Positions 32,587-41,848 of a DNA stretch of 41,915 bases are shown in pieces. This DNA comes from Chara braunii (taxonomy: Eukaryota; Streptophyta; Charophyceae; Charales; Characeae): contig BFEA01000026.1 in assembly GCA_003427395.1 (NCBI GenBank), positions 1,839,717 through 1,881,631 on the forward strand. Direction: 5' to 3'. Made by a program: the position numbers and the translations under genes. How positions within the stretch are numbered: the stretch's first letter is position 1; every line of letters begins with the position of its first letter. Below the pieces are notes generated by a model. That model saw only the letters and a program-made list of their open reading frames with translations. It did no database searches and was not told the origin of the DNA.

Positions 32587-35500
32587 ATGGTGTGTGGTGT
32601 GATTTGGGTTGTCGTTCGCAGACAGGATGTCTTCTTCAAAGGCGAGGTGGAGGCAACGGGGACCTCCGGGAAGACATCCGGAAAAGATTCCACGAGGAGA
32701 TCGTCTACTGCCACGAAAGGGTGGTCGAGCCATTCGAAGTCGAAATGGTTCATCGACTGGTGTTGTGGAGACGCTTCCAACCCCACTGCGCAGCCATGTG
32801 GTCCTGTCATCTTCTTCGATGACGGCAGAAGGCGTCGAGTGCTTGGGGCCGTCTTGGGGTGGGAGGACGCGAAGGGGGGCCGGCAACATTTCCATATGGA
32901 AAAGGTTTATGGCTCCAAACGCAACGTCATTGCCAATTTGAAAGGGGTGTTGTTGGACCTCGAATTGTGTGAGGGTTTCAGAGCGGGTGTTGTGGACACC
33001 CCGTTCTACAGAGAACTCGTTCTCGTGGGTGGTTTTGTTTTGGTGCGAGAGTTTTTCGACAAGCTGGAGGACAAGAACATCGTTCTCGACGTCCCCTGCG
33101 ACGTCGGCCCCTCCTTGGAGCTCTCGTTGCCGTTCAGGCCGTGCGGCGGTTGCGAGTCAAGCGGGGCGGGGGCGGAGGGCGGTGATCTGGGTTCTTGTCC
33201 GGCTACTCAGCTGCACCGCGGCGAGAGTCGGGGACAGTTCGATGACAGCGAGGACAAGGGGCCTGCAGCGCCGTTGAGGGACAGGCGGCGGTCGGTGTTG
33301 TCTATTCCAGGGGTCGACATTGGAGATCCGGTTCGACGGGAGAGTGCGGAACCTACAGGAAAGGTGGCAGCCTCTTTGGAGGTCGACTTGGAGGCGAGCG
33401 AGGGCCAGAGTGTGGATGAGGTGACCGCGGGCGGCCTGGGCACGGGAAGCACTCCGCAAAAGAGGAGGGGGGATCGCCCAGACGAGTTCGTCGGTTCTTC
33501 GAAGAAGCTGAAGAGCAAGGCCCCCAGGACTGCGGGAGAGAAACGAAAGGGGACCGAGGGGGAGGAGGACCGCCAGGTTGCCAAATGGCCGGCTTCGAGA
33601 CAGAAGCAGCCTGCGTCTGGAACGTCTTCTCCACCGACGGAAAGGCCTCCAATCGACGTCGACGCCGGGTACTTCCTCGAGTACAAAGACGGCGTTCGGA
33701 CAAAGAGGGAGTTCGAGGTTAGCCCTGCGCAGGTCGTCGACCTCGGAGAGTGGGAGGACCTGTACAACCAGCGGTCCCTGGATCCCGTGCTCGTGGAAGG
33801 GATCAAAGAAGCGATGCGGTTGGCGTTCGAAAACAAAGCACAGTCTTACGATTTTCCTACCCTAAAGATGGCACCGTTGGGGCTTGATAAACCGACTCCG
33901 GGGACCAAGGCAGAACGTCTTAGGCCGGAGGAATGGAGGGATGAGCTGGCGGGGCAATACTACTACTACGCGGTGTGCGGGCAGCTCAACGCGGCTGCAG
34001 CGAGGTCGATGCTCGGCAGCGAGGTGGCCAGGAAATACAATTTCGAGCGGTGGCCTGCACGAATGCTCTACTTTTCAGACGACGACTTCGAAGGGTACTT
34101 GCTTGTCAGTTCCCAGGACAACAAGAAGGACCTGAAGGCGCCCCCGAGACAGCTGAAGTTGTCAATGAAAGACATTAGGTGGCAGTGGAAGCGTGACGGG
34201 TGCCCGCGTGATGTTATGGGAAACCCCAGCGGAAAACAGGCTCAGGTCCGAAAGTGGAGTGAATTCTGTGAAGTCGCGCTCAATATGACGCCGCACAACA
34301 ACTTGTGGACGCTGGCAGATCAGAAGGGCGACGACGCCATCAGGAAGCAAGGCGTTGCCCTGCGTTCCTATTTCCCGTTGGCGATGGCAGGGGAGAACGT
34401 ATGGAAACTGGCCGTCGACTTTTTCGATAAATGGGAGACTGGTAGATTGCTCGGCCACGATGGCGCAAAGTGGATCATGCGGAAGAAGAAGGTCAAAAAT
34501 GTGAAGCCCGGGGTTGCCTACATCGAGAACGACAAGACGGGCAGGAAAGATGTCGTGTGCAACGTCCCTGTGGACCCGCCGACAAAGAAAGGCAAAAAGG
34601 AAAAAGAGGAGGGCGACTGGTTCGTGCAAGTGCCTAAGTCAGACGCACATTGTTGGAAAGCGATGGAGTCGCTGACCGACAACGAGAAGTGTCGCGTCCT
34701 GAAGAAGGTTCTCGCTTGCGAGGTGGTTTGGGTCCAGGCCGGCTCTGCGGCGTTGGCGAAGCTCGGGAAGCTGAGCGTCCAGGACATGGTTCATTTGGTG
34801 AAGTGTGACCGGGTGCTGGTGCGTCTATGGAACTACTACCAGTTCAAGCACGAGAAGAGGCCGGACGCGGATCGGAGCCAGAGGTGCCCGTTCCTGAAAA
34901 CAAGGTCCGCAATTTTCAAACAGTTTGAGAGTCGTGGTTTGGATGCAGAGTTGTGGGACGGGAGCAGGAAATACGTCACTGACTCCTCGTTGTTCAAGGA
35001 CTGCCCGCCTTACATGGGCTGCGACGACGACCAATCCATCGAGGCGACGGAGAAGTTGGCCGGTCACAAGAAGTTGTCCGTCGACTGGAGGAATAAGGTC
35101 CTGTCCGTTTTGACTGGCAGTAGACTAAAGAGTCGCGAGATCGCGCTTGCCGATGGAATTGTGCACATAAAATGGAAAGACACGGGCGACGTGACATCCA
35201 TCGCGCCATTCGGCAACGACCCCTTGGAGGTAGACATAAGGTGTGCGGAGGTGAAGGAGGCAGTGGTTACCACAAAGAGTCACACGTTCGTCCTCAATCT
35301 CTGCGAACCGGTGGACCTGAAGCTGTGGAAACCACAAGCGTTCGACACTTTGGATTCCCAGCTTCAGACGTGGTGTCCGTCGCATTGGACGCTCGTCGTT
35401 TTCGTCCCGCGGCAGCAGAACCTCTCGTTTCTGGCCAGCATGAACCACCTTTCTTTCGTGAAGATGCTGGAAGGGAAGTGGGTGAGGAAGAGTCAACAGA

Positions 35501-37665
35501 AGAAAAGCTTCCCCGTCGGGAATAATTTGTACACGAAAGACGACCGGATGTACATACTCTTCAAAGGCGACGATTTGCACGCTAACACGTCCGTCGTCTA
35601 CCAGGGAAAACTGTCGCCTGCCGCCGCTGCTGCAGTGTGGCTACCGCAGAAGGTTACGCAAACGGATGTGTCCGACATCCCGTTCAACCCTTGTGATTGG
35701 TCGCATGTCTCGCCTATGCGTCGGGGCAGTGTGTACGGGGACATGGAACGCAACCCCGCGCAATTCGTTAATCTTCTCGAGTCCGTCACCAAGAAGGGGG
35801 AGGGTGTATGCTTCCTCGGGAAGCCACACGCGCGATCCGTGTGGGAACTGGTGAAGGCAGGAGGGCACGTCATCGCAATGGAAGGGAACTCCGAGCTCTT
35901 GCACTTTACAATTGATCTCGTCAAAAGCGAGGTCAATTCGGGTGCCCACATTTGCAAGTTCATGGTCGTCAACGAGTCTCGCCCTCGCGCGTGGAACAAC
36001 AAGACGGACATGTGGTTCAAGTTGAGTGCGAGGAAGCGGAACAAGATATACGACTTCTTGTTCCTGCAAATGCGGCCCAAGAGAGACACTGACGCCGAGT
36101 ACGTGCGCCGCAAGGATCACATGTTCACTCTGCTCGACAACTGCCATGGGGCCTCCCGCATGAACGCAAAGACCTTCCTCAAGAGGTTGCAGTCCCTGTA
36201 CTTCGTGGAGTCGGAGGAGGAGTTGACGTTCGGCAGTTACTCCTCCTTGATCTCCACGGAAGACGAGGAGACCACCAACATCAAGTTCGACGCGACCGCG
36301 AACGAGGAGGGCAGCGACACCGAAAGCCTCGACCTGCAGTACGACCCACATCCCGGGCAGCACATAACAGGGTCGTCCTTCGCAGGTCCGTCAACAAGCC
36401 CGGCATCCCTCGTGTCACCGATGGCGAAAGCGGCACCTGGCACTACCCCGATGAAGTTGCTGCAGAGAATGCAAGCTCTGGCCTCCGGCCATCGCTCACT
36501 GCGTCCCGGGTCTGACATCTCGGCCGATCATCTGTCTTGGAAGGATGCCAACATTCACTTTCTGCCTGAGCCTCAAAGTTGTTCCACGGAGGCGGACTGG
36601 GGCCATGACATGATTTGGCATCCAGGAGTCATCCAGCCGGCGATTCAAAAGGGTGAGTGGATCGTGGTCGTCGTTGTCCCAGACGGAGGATGGGTGCCCC
36701 TCCCTCGCGGGTCGAAGTCTGACTTCCTTGACGTCGCTAGAATTGCGGTCCTCCAGAAAGTGAGGGCCGAGAATGACTCTTTCGCACCCGAAGACGTGTT
36801 CGTCATTTCCACAGCCGGGCGATTGTTCGCCGAACTTCAGGACAAATGCTGGTTGGAGCTGACGGAGGACTACTACGACCTCGATACGAGCCCCTCGAAG
36901 GGAAGGGTGGACTGGAAAATCCCCCCTCCCAGTGGGACGCTTGTAAGTACAGGGTCCCGGGGACCGGACGGTGGGGAGAACGAGGGCGACGAAGCTGGTG
37001 GCGGCAAAGGAGTCCCGCCTGGTTCGGAGGGCGTGTCTCAGGGCGACACCACGACAGCGGAAGGCAGTGGCGGGGGAGGCCTTCGGGCGTCAGCAGTCTA
37101 CCGGTCCGGTCCGGCAAGCTCGGCACAGTCAGTGGACGTGCCCACTTCATCCGCCGCCTCGGTGATGGCGGCCTTGGTTGCTCTCCGCGCCGGCTCGGTC
37201 GAAACGTTCAAGTTCGCCGAGATCCGAACTTCAATGTTTGCAAAGCGGACGAAGAGGACGGACGCGCAGAGCTTGTCAGGAGCGGGGGTGGCGAGTCGTG
37301 ATCCCAAAATGGACGGCGGTGCGGTGAGGGACGGGACTGCGCCACCTGCGGGGGACCGCCAACCGCTTCGGTCAGAGCGAGAGGGTACGTGTGGAGGGCC
37401 CGGCGACAGGGAGACGGCGAAGTTCGCCGGGATCCGAACTTCTTTAGGCAAGGGGGGCCAACCAAGGATTGTCGTGCCGGCGGGAGGGGCTGCGTGCGGC
37501 GAGCGGGAAGGGCATTCGTCGAAATTCGACACGGGTTCGGCCGAAGTGGTTGGATTGCATGCACGGGAAGAAGGCAGGGTGATGGACAAAAGAAGGAAGG
37601 GGAGGAAGGAGACACAGGGGAGGAATTGGAGGAAGGAGGGGATAAGGGGAGGAAGAAGAGGATGA
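32587..37665 (+). CDS. ParB-like / degenerate DNA-methyltransferase-like fusion protein
   Basis: Intronless 1,692-codon ORF. Residues 54-170 form an unknown N-terminal domain (WFIDWCCGD, then FYRELVLVGGFVL). Residues 200-355 are charged and low in complexity. Residues 376-515 look ParB/sulfiredoxin-like: VSPAQVVDL, then QYYYYAVCGQLNAAAARSML (457-476) in place of the ParB G-hR--A box, then VSSQDN (507-512). Residues 890-1115 follow the order of a beta-class N6/N4 DNA methyltransferase: a motif IV-like strand at 903-909 (LNLCEPV where DPPY is expected), HWTLVVFVPR, YILFKG (989-994), then NPAQFVNLLESV-KKGEGVCFLGKPHA (1056-1082) and HVIAMEGN. The last part matches the K-PVELLE, DPF-GSGS and IGIE order but has lost the catalytic and cofactor residues, so DNA binding without methylation is likely. 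The C-terminal tail contains two palindrome copies (37,210 and 37,420). The true start is uncertain, since a splice-like TCGTTCGCAG lies at 32,613-32,622. Confidence 0.7.
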   Translation: MVCGVIWVVVRRQDVFFKGEVEATGTSGKTSGKDSTRRSSTATKGWSSHSKSKWFIDWCCGDASNPTAQPCGPVIFFDDGRRRRVLGAVLGWEDAKGGRQHFHMEKVYGSKRNVIANLKGVLLDLELCEGFRAGVVDTPFYRELVLVGGFVLVREFFDKLEDKNIVLDVPCDVGPSLELSLPFRPCGGCESSGAGAEGGDLGSCPATQLHRGESRGQFDDSEDKGPAAPLRDRRRSVLSIPGVDIGDPVRRESAEPTGKVAASLEVDLEASEGQSVDEVTAGGLGTGSTPQKRRGDRPDEFVGSSKKLKSKAPRTAGEKRKGTEGEEDRQVAKWPASRQKQPASGTSSPPTERPPIDVDAGYFLEYKDGVRTKREFEVSPAQVVDLGEWEDLYNQRSLDPVLVEGIKEAMRLAFENKAQSYDFPTLKMAPLGLDKPTPGTKAERLRPEEWRDELAGQYYYYAVCGQLNAAAARSMLGSEVARKYNFERWPARMLYFSDDDFEGYLLVSSQDNKKDLKAPPRQLKLSMKDIRWQWKRDGCPRDVMGNPSGKQAQVRKWSEFCEVALNMTPHNNLWTLADQKGDDAIRKQGVALRSYFPLAMAGENVWKLAVDFFDKWETGRLLGHDGAKWIMRKKKVKNVKPGVAYIENDKTGRKDVVCNVPVDPPTKKGKKEKEEGDWFVQVPKSDAHCWKAMESLTDNEKCRVLKKVLACEVVWVQAGSAALAKLGKLSVQDMVHLVKCDRVLVRLWNYYQFKHEKRPDADRSQRCPFLKTRSAIFKQFESRGLDAELWDGSRKYVTDSSLFKDCPPYMGCDDDQSIEATEKLAGHKKLSVDWRNKVLSVLTGSRLKSREIALADGIVHIKWKDTGDVTSIAPFGNDPLEVDIRCAEVKEAVVTTKSHTFVLNLCEPVDLKLWKPQAFDTLDSQLQTWCPSHWTLVVFVPRQQNLSFLASMNHLSFVKMLEGKWVRKSQQKKSFPVGNNLYTKDDRMYILFKGDDLHANTSVVYQGKLSPAAAAAVWLPQKVTQTDVSDIPFNPCDWSHVSPMRRGSVYGDMERNPAQFVNLLESVTKKGEGVCFLGKPHARSVWELVKAGGHVIAMEGNSELLHFTIDLVKSEVNSGAHICKFMVVNESRPRAWNNKTDMWFKLSARKRNKIYDFLFLQMRPKRDTDAEYVRRKDHMFTLLDNCHGASRMNAKTFLKRLQSLYFVESEEELTFGSYSSLISTEDEETTNIKFDATANEEGSDTESLDLQYDPHPGQHITGSSFAGPSTSPASLVSPMAKAAPGTTPMKLLQRMQALASGHRSLRPGSDISADHLSWKDANIHFLPEPQSCSTEADWGHDMIWHPGVIQPAIQKGEWIVVVVVPDGGWVPLPRGSKSDFLDVARIAVLQKVRAENDSFAPEDVFVISTAGRLFAELQDKCWLELTEDYYDLDTSPSKGRVDWKIPPPSGTLVSTGSRGPDGGENEGDEAGGGKGVPPGSEGVSQGDTTTAEGSGGGGLRASAVYRSGPASSAQSVDVPTSSAASVMAALVALRAGSVETFKFAEIRTSMFAKRTKRTDAQSLSGAGVASRDPKMDGGAVRDGTAPPAGDRQPLRSEREGTCGGPGDRETAKFAGIRTSLGKGGQPRIVVPAGGAACGEREGHSSKFDTGSAEVVGLHAREEGRVMDKRRKGRKETQGRNWRKEGIRGGRRG

Positions 37666-38326
37666 AGGGGAGGAAGGAGAGGAAGGGGAAGAAACGGAGT
37701 TGGTTGGGTTGCTAGGAGGGAATGACGGGGAAAAAGGTGAACTCGATACTGGAGACGACGAACGGACGTTCGGCGACGACGATGACAGATCTGGAGAGTC
37801 GTCTGACGGATTCGGGCAGCTGTACGGAGAACATCGCGAGGAAGACGACGACGACGATGACACGGCACTAGGTATGGAGACACAGGTGGTCACAAGCCTT
37901 TTGGCAGAACGTGATGACTATGAGGTCGAAGCAATGACGTCTGTCGTCGATCTCCAACAACGGTTTAATGACGCTAGTGTTGCGGTCAGCCTGAATAAAC
38001 CGAGTGTGCTTATTGACATCGAAGAAGTTATCGACGGCATCCTGGGCGACCACCACATGTCCACGCAGCCGTCCTCTACGCCTGGTGTCGACGACCCTCT
38101 CGACGTCAAACCTTCCGGGGGATCTGTCGTGGCTTTGTCGCCGACGAACTCTCCGATGCTGTCGTCGACCATCGCCAACGGAGGAGAAGGCGAGATCAGG
38201 GGACGACAAGACGTCACATCCCCGAAAAATATTGTTGCCGGCACTCGAGCTCTCGACGTGCTGGCCTTGCCCGCGCCAACTTCGCCGATTAAGGAGCGGA
38301 GAGACAAACCAGCTAGTAAGCAGTGA
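37646..38326 (+). CDS. Acidic ORF, probable displaced C-terminus or exon of the preceding gene
   Basis: The frame is open from 37,646 and reads GEEEEDEGEEGEEGEETEL, then LVGLLGGNDGEKGELDTGDD, DDERTFGDDDD and EEDDDDDD before a less biased part (VVDLQQRFNDASVAV, IDIEEVIDGILGDHHM). There is no good ATG at its start. The stretch just before it reads as an acidic tail (EGEEGDTGEELEEGGDKG) in a third frame at about 37,587-37,645. Together these suggest that the long ORF once continued through this purine-rich DNA and was broken by small indels, or that splicing joins the parts. Function is unknown; acidic tails are common in chromatin-binding proteins. Confidence 0.4.
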   Translation, partial: GEEEEDEGEEGEEGEETELVGLLGGNDGEKGELDTGDDERTFGDDDDRSGESSDGFGQLYGEHREEDDDDDDTALGMETQVVTSLLAERDDYEVEAMTSVVDLQQRFNDASVAVSLNKPSVLIDIEEVIDGILGDHHMSTQPSSTPGVDDPLDVKPSGGSVVALSPTNSPMLSSTIANGGEGEIRGRQDVTSPKNIVAGTRALDVLALPAPTSPIKERRDKPASKQ

Positions 38327-38622
38327 CAAACGCCACTCTGTCTGTGCGCCAGTGACCCATGTGTCTGTCGATGTGGAGAGTTCCTGATGCCGGCATGCTA
38401 CAGTCACCACTCCTTCAAACATCCAAGTACATGTGAACGACCATCCTGTGAGTCGGCCAGGTCACTGTGTGAAGTACATGTGTGTTTTTGTTGAAGCGTC
38501 CCATCACATGATGGAAGGATGGTGTTTCTTTTTCGGAATGAGTGGTGGTTTTCGTCCGCCGGGATCCGCACTGCCAAGGCCGCTGCGTAATGCGGTTACT
38601 CTTTTTGTGCCTCGATTGGGAA

Positions 38623-39248
38623 AAGTCCGTCGGGATCCTAACTTCATAAGTGTTTGGCCTCCGCGTTTGTGGCTTGTTGAGGTTTTCCCTTCTGAAGGGC
38701 GGGGGNGTCGAGGTCGAACGCACTGCTCCTTTTGTTTCCCAACGGGGCTTGCGCGGAAGTATTCTCTGTCTCTCTCATGGCTAAACGAGGTTTTGTAATT
38801 AGATAGGTCCTGCGTCTTCTACATTTCGTGGTTCTTGAATTGTCGTTTTCGTCGGATTCGTCTTGGATTAGGTATATTCATTTTCCGTTTTCTCTTCCTT
38901 CGTTTGTCCAGGGGTTGGGTCATCTCCCTTGGTCGGAAAAGTCCGTCGGGATCCGGACTACAGAGATGTTTGGCTTCCGCTTCTGTGACTTGATGTGCTT
39001 TTCCCTTCTGAAGGGCGGGGGTGTCGAGCTCGAGTGCACTGCTTGTTTTGTTTTGCAGCGTGGCTAATGCGGAAGTTCTCTCTCTCGCACTCTGCTGGCA
39101 TGACGGGGTTCTGTAATTGCATAGGTCCTCCGTCTTTTAGATTTCGTGGTTCTTTTATTGTCCTTTCGTGGGGTTCTTCTTCGGAATCGTGTATTCATTT
39201 TCCGTTTTGTCTTTCATCTGTTGTACAGGGGTAGGGTCGTCTCGAACA
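38623..39248 (+). repeat. Two tandem ~316-bp repeats
   Basis: AAAGTCCGTCGGGATCC at 38,622 and 38,938 begins two units that share GTTTGGC-TCCGC, CCCTTCTGAAGGGCGGGGG, GTAATT-ATAGGTCCT, ATTTCGTGGTTCTT and TATTCATTTTCCGTTTT. One ambiguous base lies at 38,706. Another motif copy is at 38,559. The units lie between the acidic ORF and the protease gene and could include its promoter. Confidence 0.8.
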
Positions 39249-39277
39249 CGGAGACCCTCTAAATATCCAAACACATA

Positions 39278-40191
39278 TTGCAGACAGTCCCGGGGTTGAC
39301 GACAAAACACAAGGACATGTTAAAGGTGTCAGGGGTTGATGTCGAAATCGGGAAGAAGGAGCATGCCATTGCCATTGAGGAGTGTCTTTCCCTTCTGCCC
39401 CCAGAGAAAGGGAGATATCCACAATCTGTGAGTAGGGGTCAGACCATGTATGAGAAATACTTAGCTACTCGTCGTGCGGTGAAGGAGAATCCTTAGAGTT
39501 CCGTTTCTCACTTCCCCCCCTGTCCTTTGCTCGATGTTGTGCAGTGCGGGCCACGGCACCTGGAACAGCAGTGACTGCGATTGGAAGCTTGCGGGTTTTG
39601 GACGGCATTGAACGAGGCTTGGTGCCACCTGACACTGTACTCTCGACCCTCGGCGATGGTCAGTTGCGCATTGCAGCGAAGGATATTCTAACCCTCTCAC
39701 TTACCGACGGCGGGGTGAATGATGAGGGCGTCAACTTTTACATGGCGCTATTGGGAACGACCGCATATGGGATACGTGACATCCCGTCAGGCCTTCGAGT
39801 CTTCAGCTTTAATTCTTTTTTCTTCAGTAAACTGCAACTTCAAGGACACGGCGGGGTGGAAAGATGGGCTAAAAACGTGGATCTGCTTCAATATGATATT
39901 ATCTTCATTCCGGTCCTCAAAGATAATGATCACTGGATCCTCCTTTCCATGAACTTAAGAGATAATGTTCTTGAGATTTTCGATTATTTTCCTTGCGTTG
40001 TAGCCGATTCTAGTTTTTACCTTAGTGTTTTCGAGTTGATCGTACACTATTTGGAATGTCAAACATCACATAGGCAGTCGTGCGGGCGCTGGAAGTCGGT
40101 AGCAACAAATGTTGTTATAGAGGGAGCTCCAAGACAAGTGGATGGAGTTAGTTGCGGGGTGTTTATGTTGATGTTTGCGACAATGTTGTAA
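39278..40191 (+). CDS. Ulp1/SENP-type SUMO protease (peptidase family C48)
   Basis: The main exon-like frame (39,544-40,191, 215 codons) has the Ulp1 order: GGVNDEGVNFYMALL (residues 56-70), W108 in VERWAK, YDIIFIPV, then catalytic His130 (DNDHWILL), Asp147 (EIFDYFP), Gln198 (PRQ) and Cys204 (DGVSCGVF). All four key residues are present. Ulp1 enzymes cleave SUMO from its precursor or from conjugates. The exon starts right after a strong 3' splice site (CTTCCCCCCCTGTCC to GTGCAG, ending at 39,544). A 72-codon frame from 39,278 is a likely upstream exon, with possible donors at 39,428 (GTGAGT), 39,474 or 39,479; the join is unresolved. Some eukaryotic DNA transposons carry Ulp1 peptidases, so its place near the end of a TIR-bounded element is meaningful. 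Confidence 0.85.
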
Positions 40192-40900
40192 CGTGGCGAT
40201 CGACCGCCTTTCAGGTTCTCTTGTAAAAATATTTTGTATGTTAGACGACAATTGGCATCATGTATCTTAGAATGTCGTTGTCTTTGATGGATTCAATTGA
40301 TTTGCAAACTTCTGTTTCAGAATATTTCATATTTTGACTATCGCTTTCACAACGACATTACACTCTTTTGGTGTTGCGAGTTTGAGTTGTCTTTGGTATG
40401 TTGACTGCCAGTCTGGCGTCGCGTGTTGCCTTCGAAATCTCTGTCAGGTCCGGCTCGTCTGTCGTGCCATTACATTCATCGCATTGCAGTCCTCGTTGCA
40501 AATTGTGTCCAGGTCATCCAAAGGTGTGCATATAATTCACCTCGAAATGATATTCGTGTGTGTGGTGCGACATGACGAATTGGAGTGTGGATGCAAGATG
40601 AATCTCGGCGAGTGTGTGGGTGGGTGTGAGGTTCTTTATGCAAAGAGTAAATGACCAGTGACATCTCGTCTCTTGTGTGCATAGACAATCATGTACCGCC
40701 TGAATTACATGTAACCGACAATTTTGCGTTCGTGACCGGGAAAAATAAATTGTATGTTGAAAATAATTTTTTGTACTTCTAAAGAAGTCTGAATCTCTAC
40801 AACATCCAGACAACTGCCTCGGGCGAGATGATTTGTCATGCATGTACAACTCACGCATAAAAGAAATAAATAGTATTATCCAACAAGGATTCAATCATGA
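40192..40900. other. AT-richer stretch without a supported gene
   Basis: No ORF with protein character and no repeat was seen. Polyadenylation-like AATAAA words (for example 40,745 and 40,864) may end the protease transcript. Confidence 0.4.
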
Positions 40901-40929
40901 CACCTTGCTCATCACATTCACAAACTTGA

Positions 40930-41490
40930 AGTTTGACAAGTGTGGCTCCCAACACACTATCGCACAGGCATCCCGGATGGGCGTGCCTGTCACTATTCTA
41001 CGTCTTCTAATATAATTATCCAACGAGGATGCAATCATGACACATTGGTCGTCACAATTATGGAATAGAAGTTTAACAAGTACGGATCCCAGCACACTTC
41101 TGCACAGGGTTCCCTGATGCGAGTGTCTGTCGTTATTCGTTTATGAAGTTTAAAAAGTACGGATCTCGACACACTTCGGCACAAGATTCCCGGCACATTT
41201 CTGAAGTTCAACAAGTAAGGATCCTAGCACACTTCCGCACAGTGTTTGCCTGATGGGCGTGCCTATCGTTATTCGTTTATGGAGTTTGACAAGTGCGGAT
41301 CCCACCACACTTCCGCATAGGATTCCCAGCAGTGCCATGTTTTTGAAGTTCGGCAAATAAGGATCCCGGCAAACTTCCGCACAAGGTTCCCGTACGGCGT
41401 GCCTAACATGTACGGGTTTGAACACGCTTCCTCATTTGGGATATCATTTATAAAGTTTCACCACAAGTACGGATCTTAGCACACGTCTGC
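40930..41490 (+). repeat. Right subterminal motif array
   Basis: Seven copies of AAGTTT-ACAAGTACGGATC followed by CCAGCACACTTCCGCACAG. The GGATCC part starts at 40,944, 41,084, 41,161, 41,219, 41,297, 41,361 and 41,471, spaced 58-140 bp. The 41,361 copy (GGATCCCGGCAAACTTC) is one base from the interior motif. All share one orientation, the same as most copies at the left end. Confidence 0.85.
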
Positions 41491-41548
41491 ATGTGCTTAA
41501 GCCCTGGATGGGCGTGCCTACGTTGCTTGGCCCTGACCCAAAAAAGAA

Positions 41549-41586
41549 TTCGTTAGAAAGAGGACACAGTATAATGTCCTATTTTA
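41549..41586. repeat. Subterminal fold-back at the right end
   Basis: TTCGTTAGAAAGAGGACA at about 41,549-41,566 is nearly the reverse complement of the inner part of the right terminal repeat, giving a hairpin that overlaps the terminus. The left end lacks this hairpin. Confidence 0.6.
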
Positions 41587-41600
41587 ACGAATAACATGTT
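41570..41600 (-). repeat. Right terminal inverted repeat (31 bp)
   Basis: Exact reverse complement of 14,660-14,690. The outermost bases are AACATGTT. Confidence 0.85.
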
Positions 41601-41604
41601 GTGA

Positions 41605-41608
<4 letters not shown>
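41601..41608 (+). repeat. Right target-site duplication (candidate)
   Basis: GTGAGTGA directly follows the right inverted repeat, in the same orientation as 14,652-14,659. If the two ends were just inverted copies of a longer repeat that includes the microsatellite, this side would read TCACTCAC. Confidence 0.7.
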
Positions 41609-41648
<40 letters not shown>

Positions 41649-41697
41649 TGCCGCCGCTACGCCCTCGCTGGCGCGCGGACAGCGCACTTGTGAGAGA

Positions 41698-41728
<31 letters not shown>

Positions 41729-41789
41729 TGTGTGTGTTTGTGGGCGCGTGGTGGGTGGCGGGGGGGTGCTGCGACCCCTCCCCCACCAC

Positions 41790-41830
<41 letters not shown>

Positions 41831-41848
41831 TAATCAATCAATCAATCA
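41609..41848. repeat. (GT)n and (AATC)n microsatellites
   Basis: GT tracts at 41,609-41,645 and 41,697-41,740 flank a short GC-rich spacer, then (CAAT)n runs from 41,791 to 41,848. This is the flanking DNA on the far side of the element. Confidence 0.97.

Larger units (their letters stand above)
14660..41600. mobile_element. Candidate giant DNA transposon, 26.9 kb
   Basis: The segment is bounded by perfect 31-bp inverted repeats with matching 8-bp flanks. It is filled with one motif family (core GGATCCCGGCGAACTTC and relatives) that I did not find in the flanking DNA. It carries leftward genes near the left end (DUF7869-type protein and an unknown protein) and rightward genes near the right end (paralogue of the unknown protein, ParB/methyltransferase-like protein, Ulp1 protease), with a repeat-filled middle. 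DUF7869-type proteins and Ulp1 peptidases are typical of repetitive eukaryotic DNA. The DUF7869 reading frame has six stops, so this copy is probably not self-mobilising. A nested cluster of smaller elements is the main alternative. Confidence 0.7.

Noticed and set aside
31888-32895. 335-codon minus-strand ORF and the 214-codon plus ORF at 31,335
   Set aside because: No domain is recognisable, they contain translated palindromes, and the minus ORF overlaps the start of the long plus-strand gene.
14660-41600. Polinton/Maverick or virus-derived element
   Set aside because: No family B DNA polymerase, retroviral-like integrase, packaging ATPase or capsid gene was seen, and the ends are only 31 bp.
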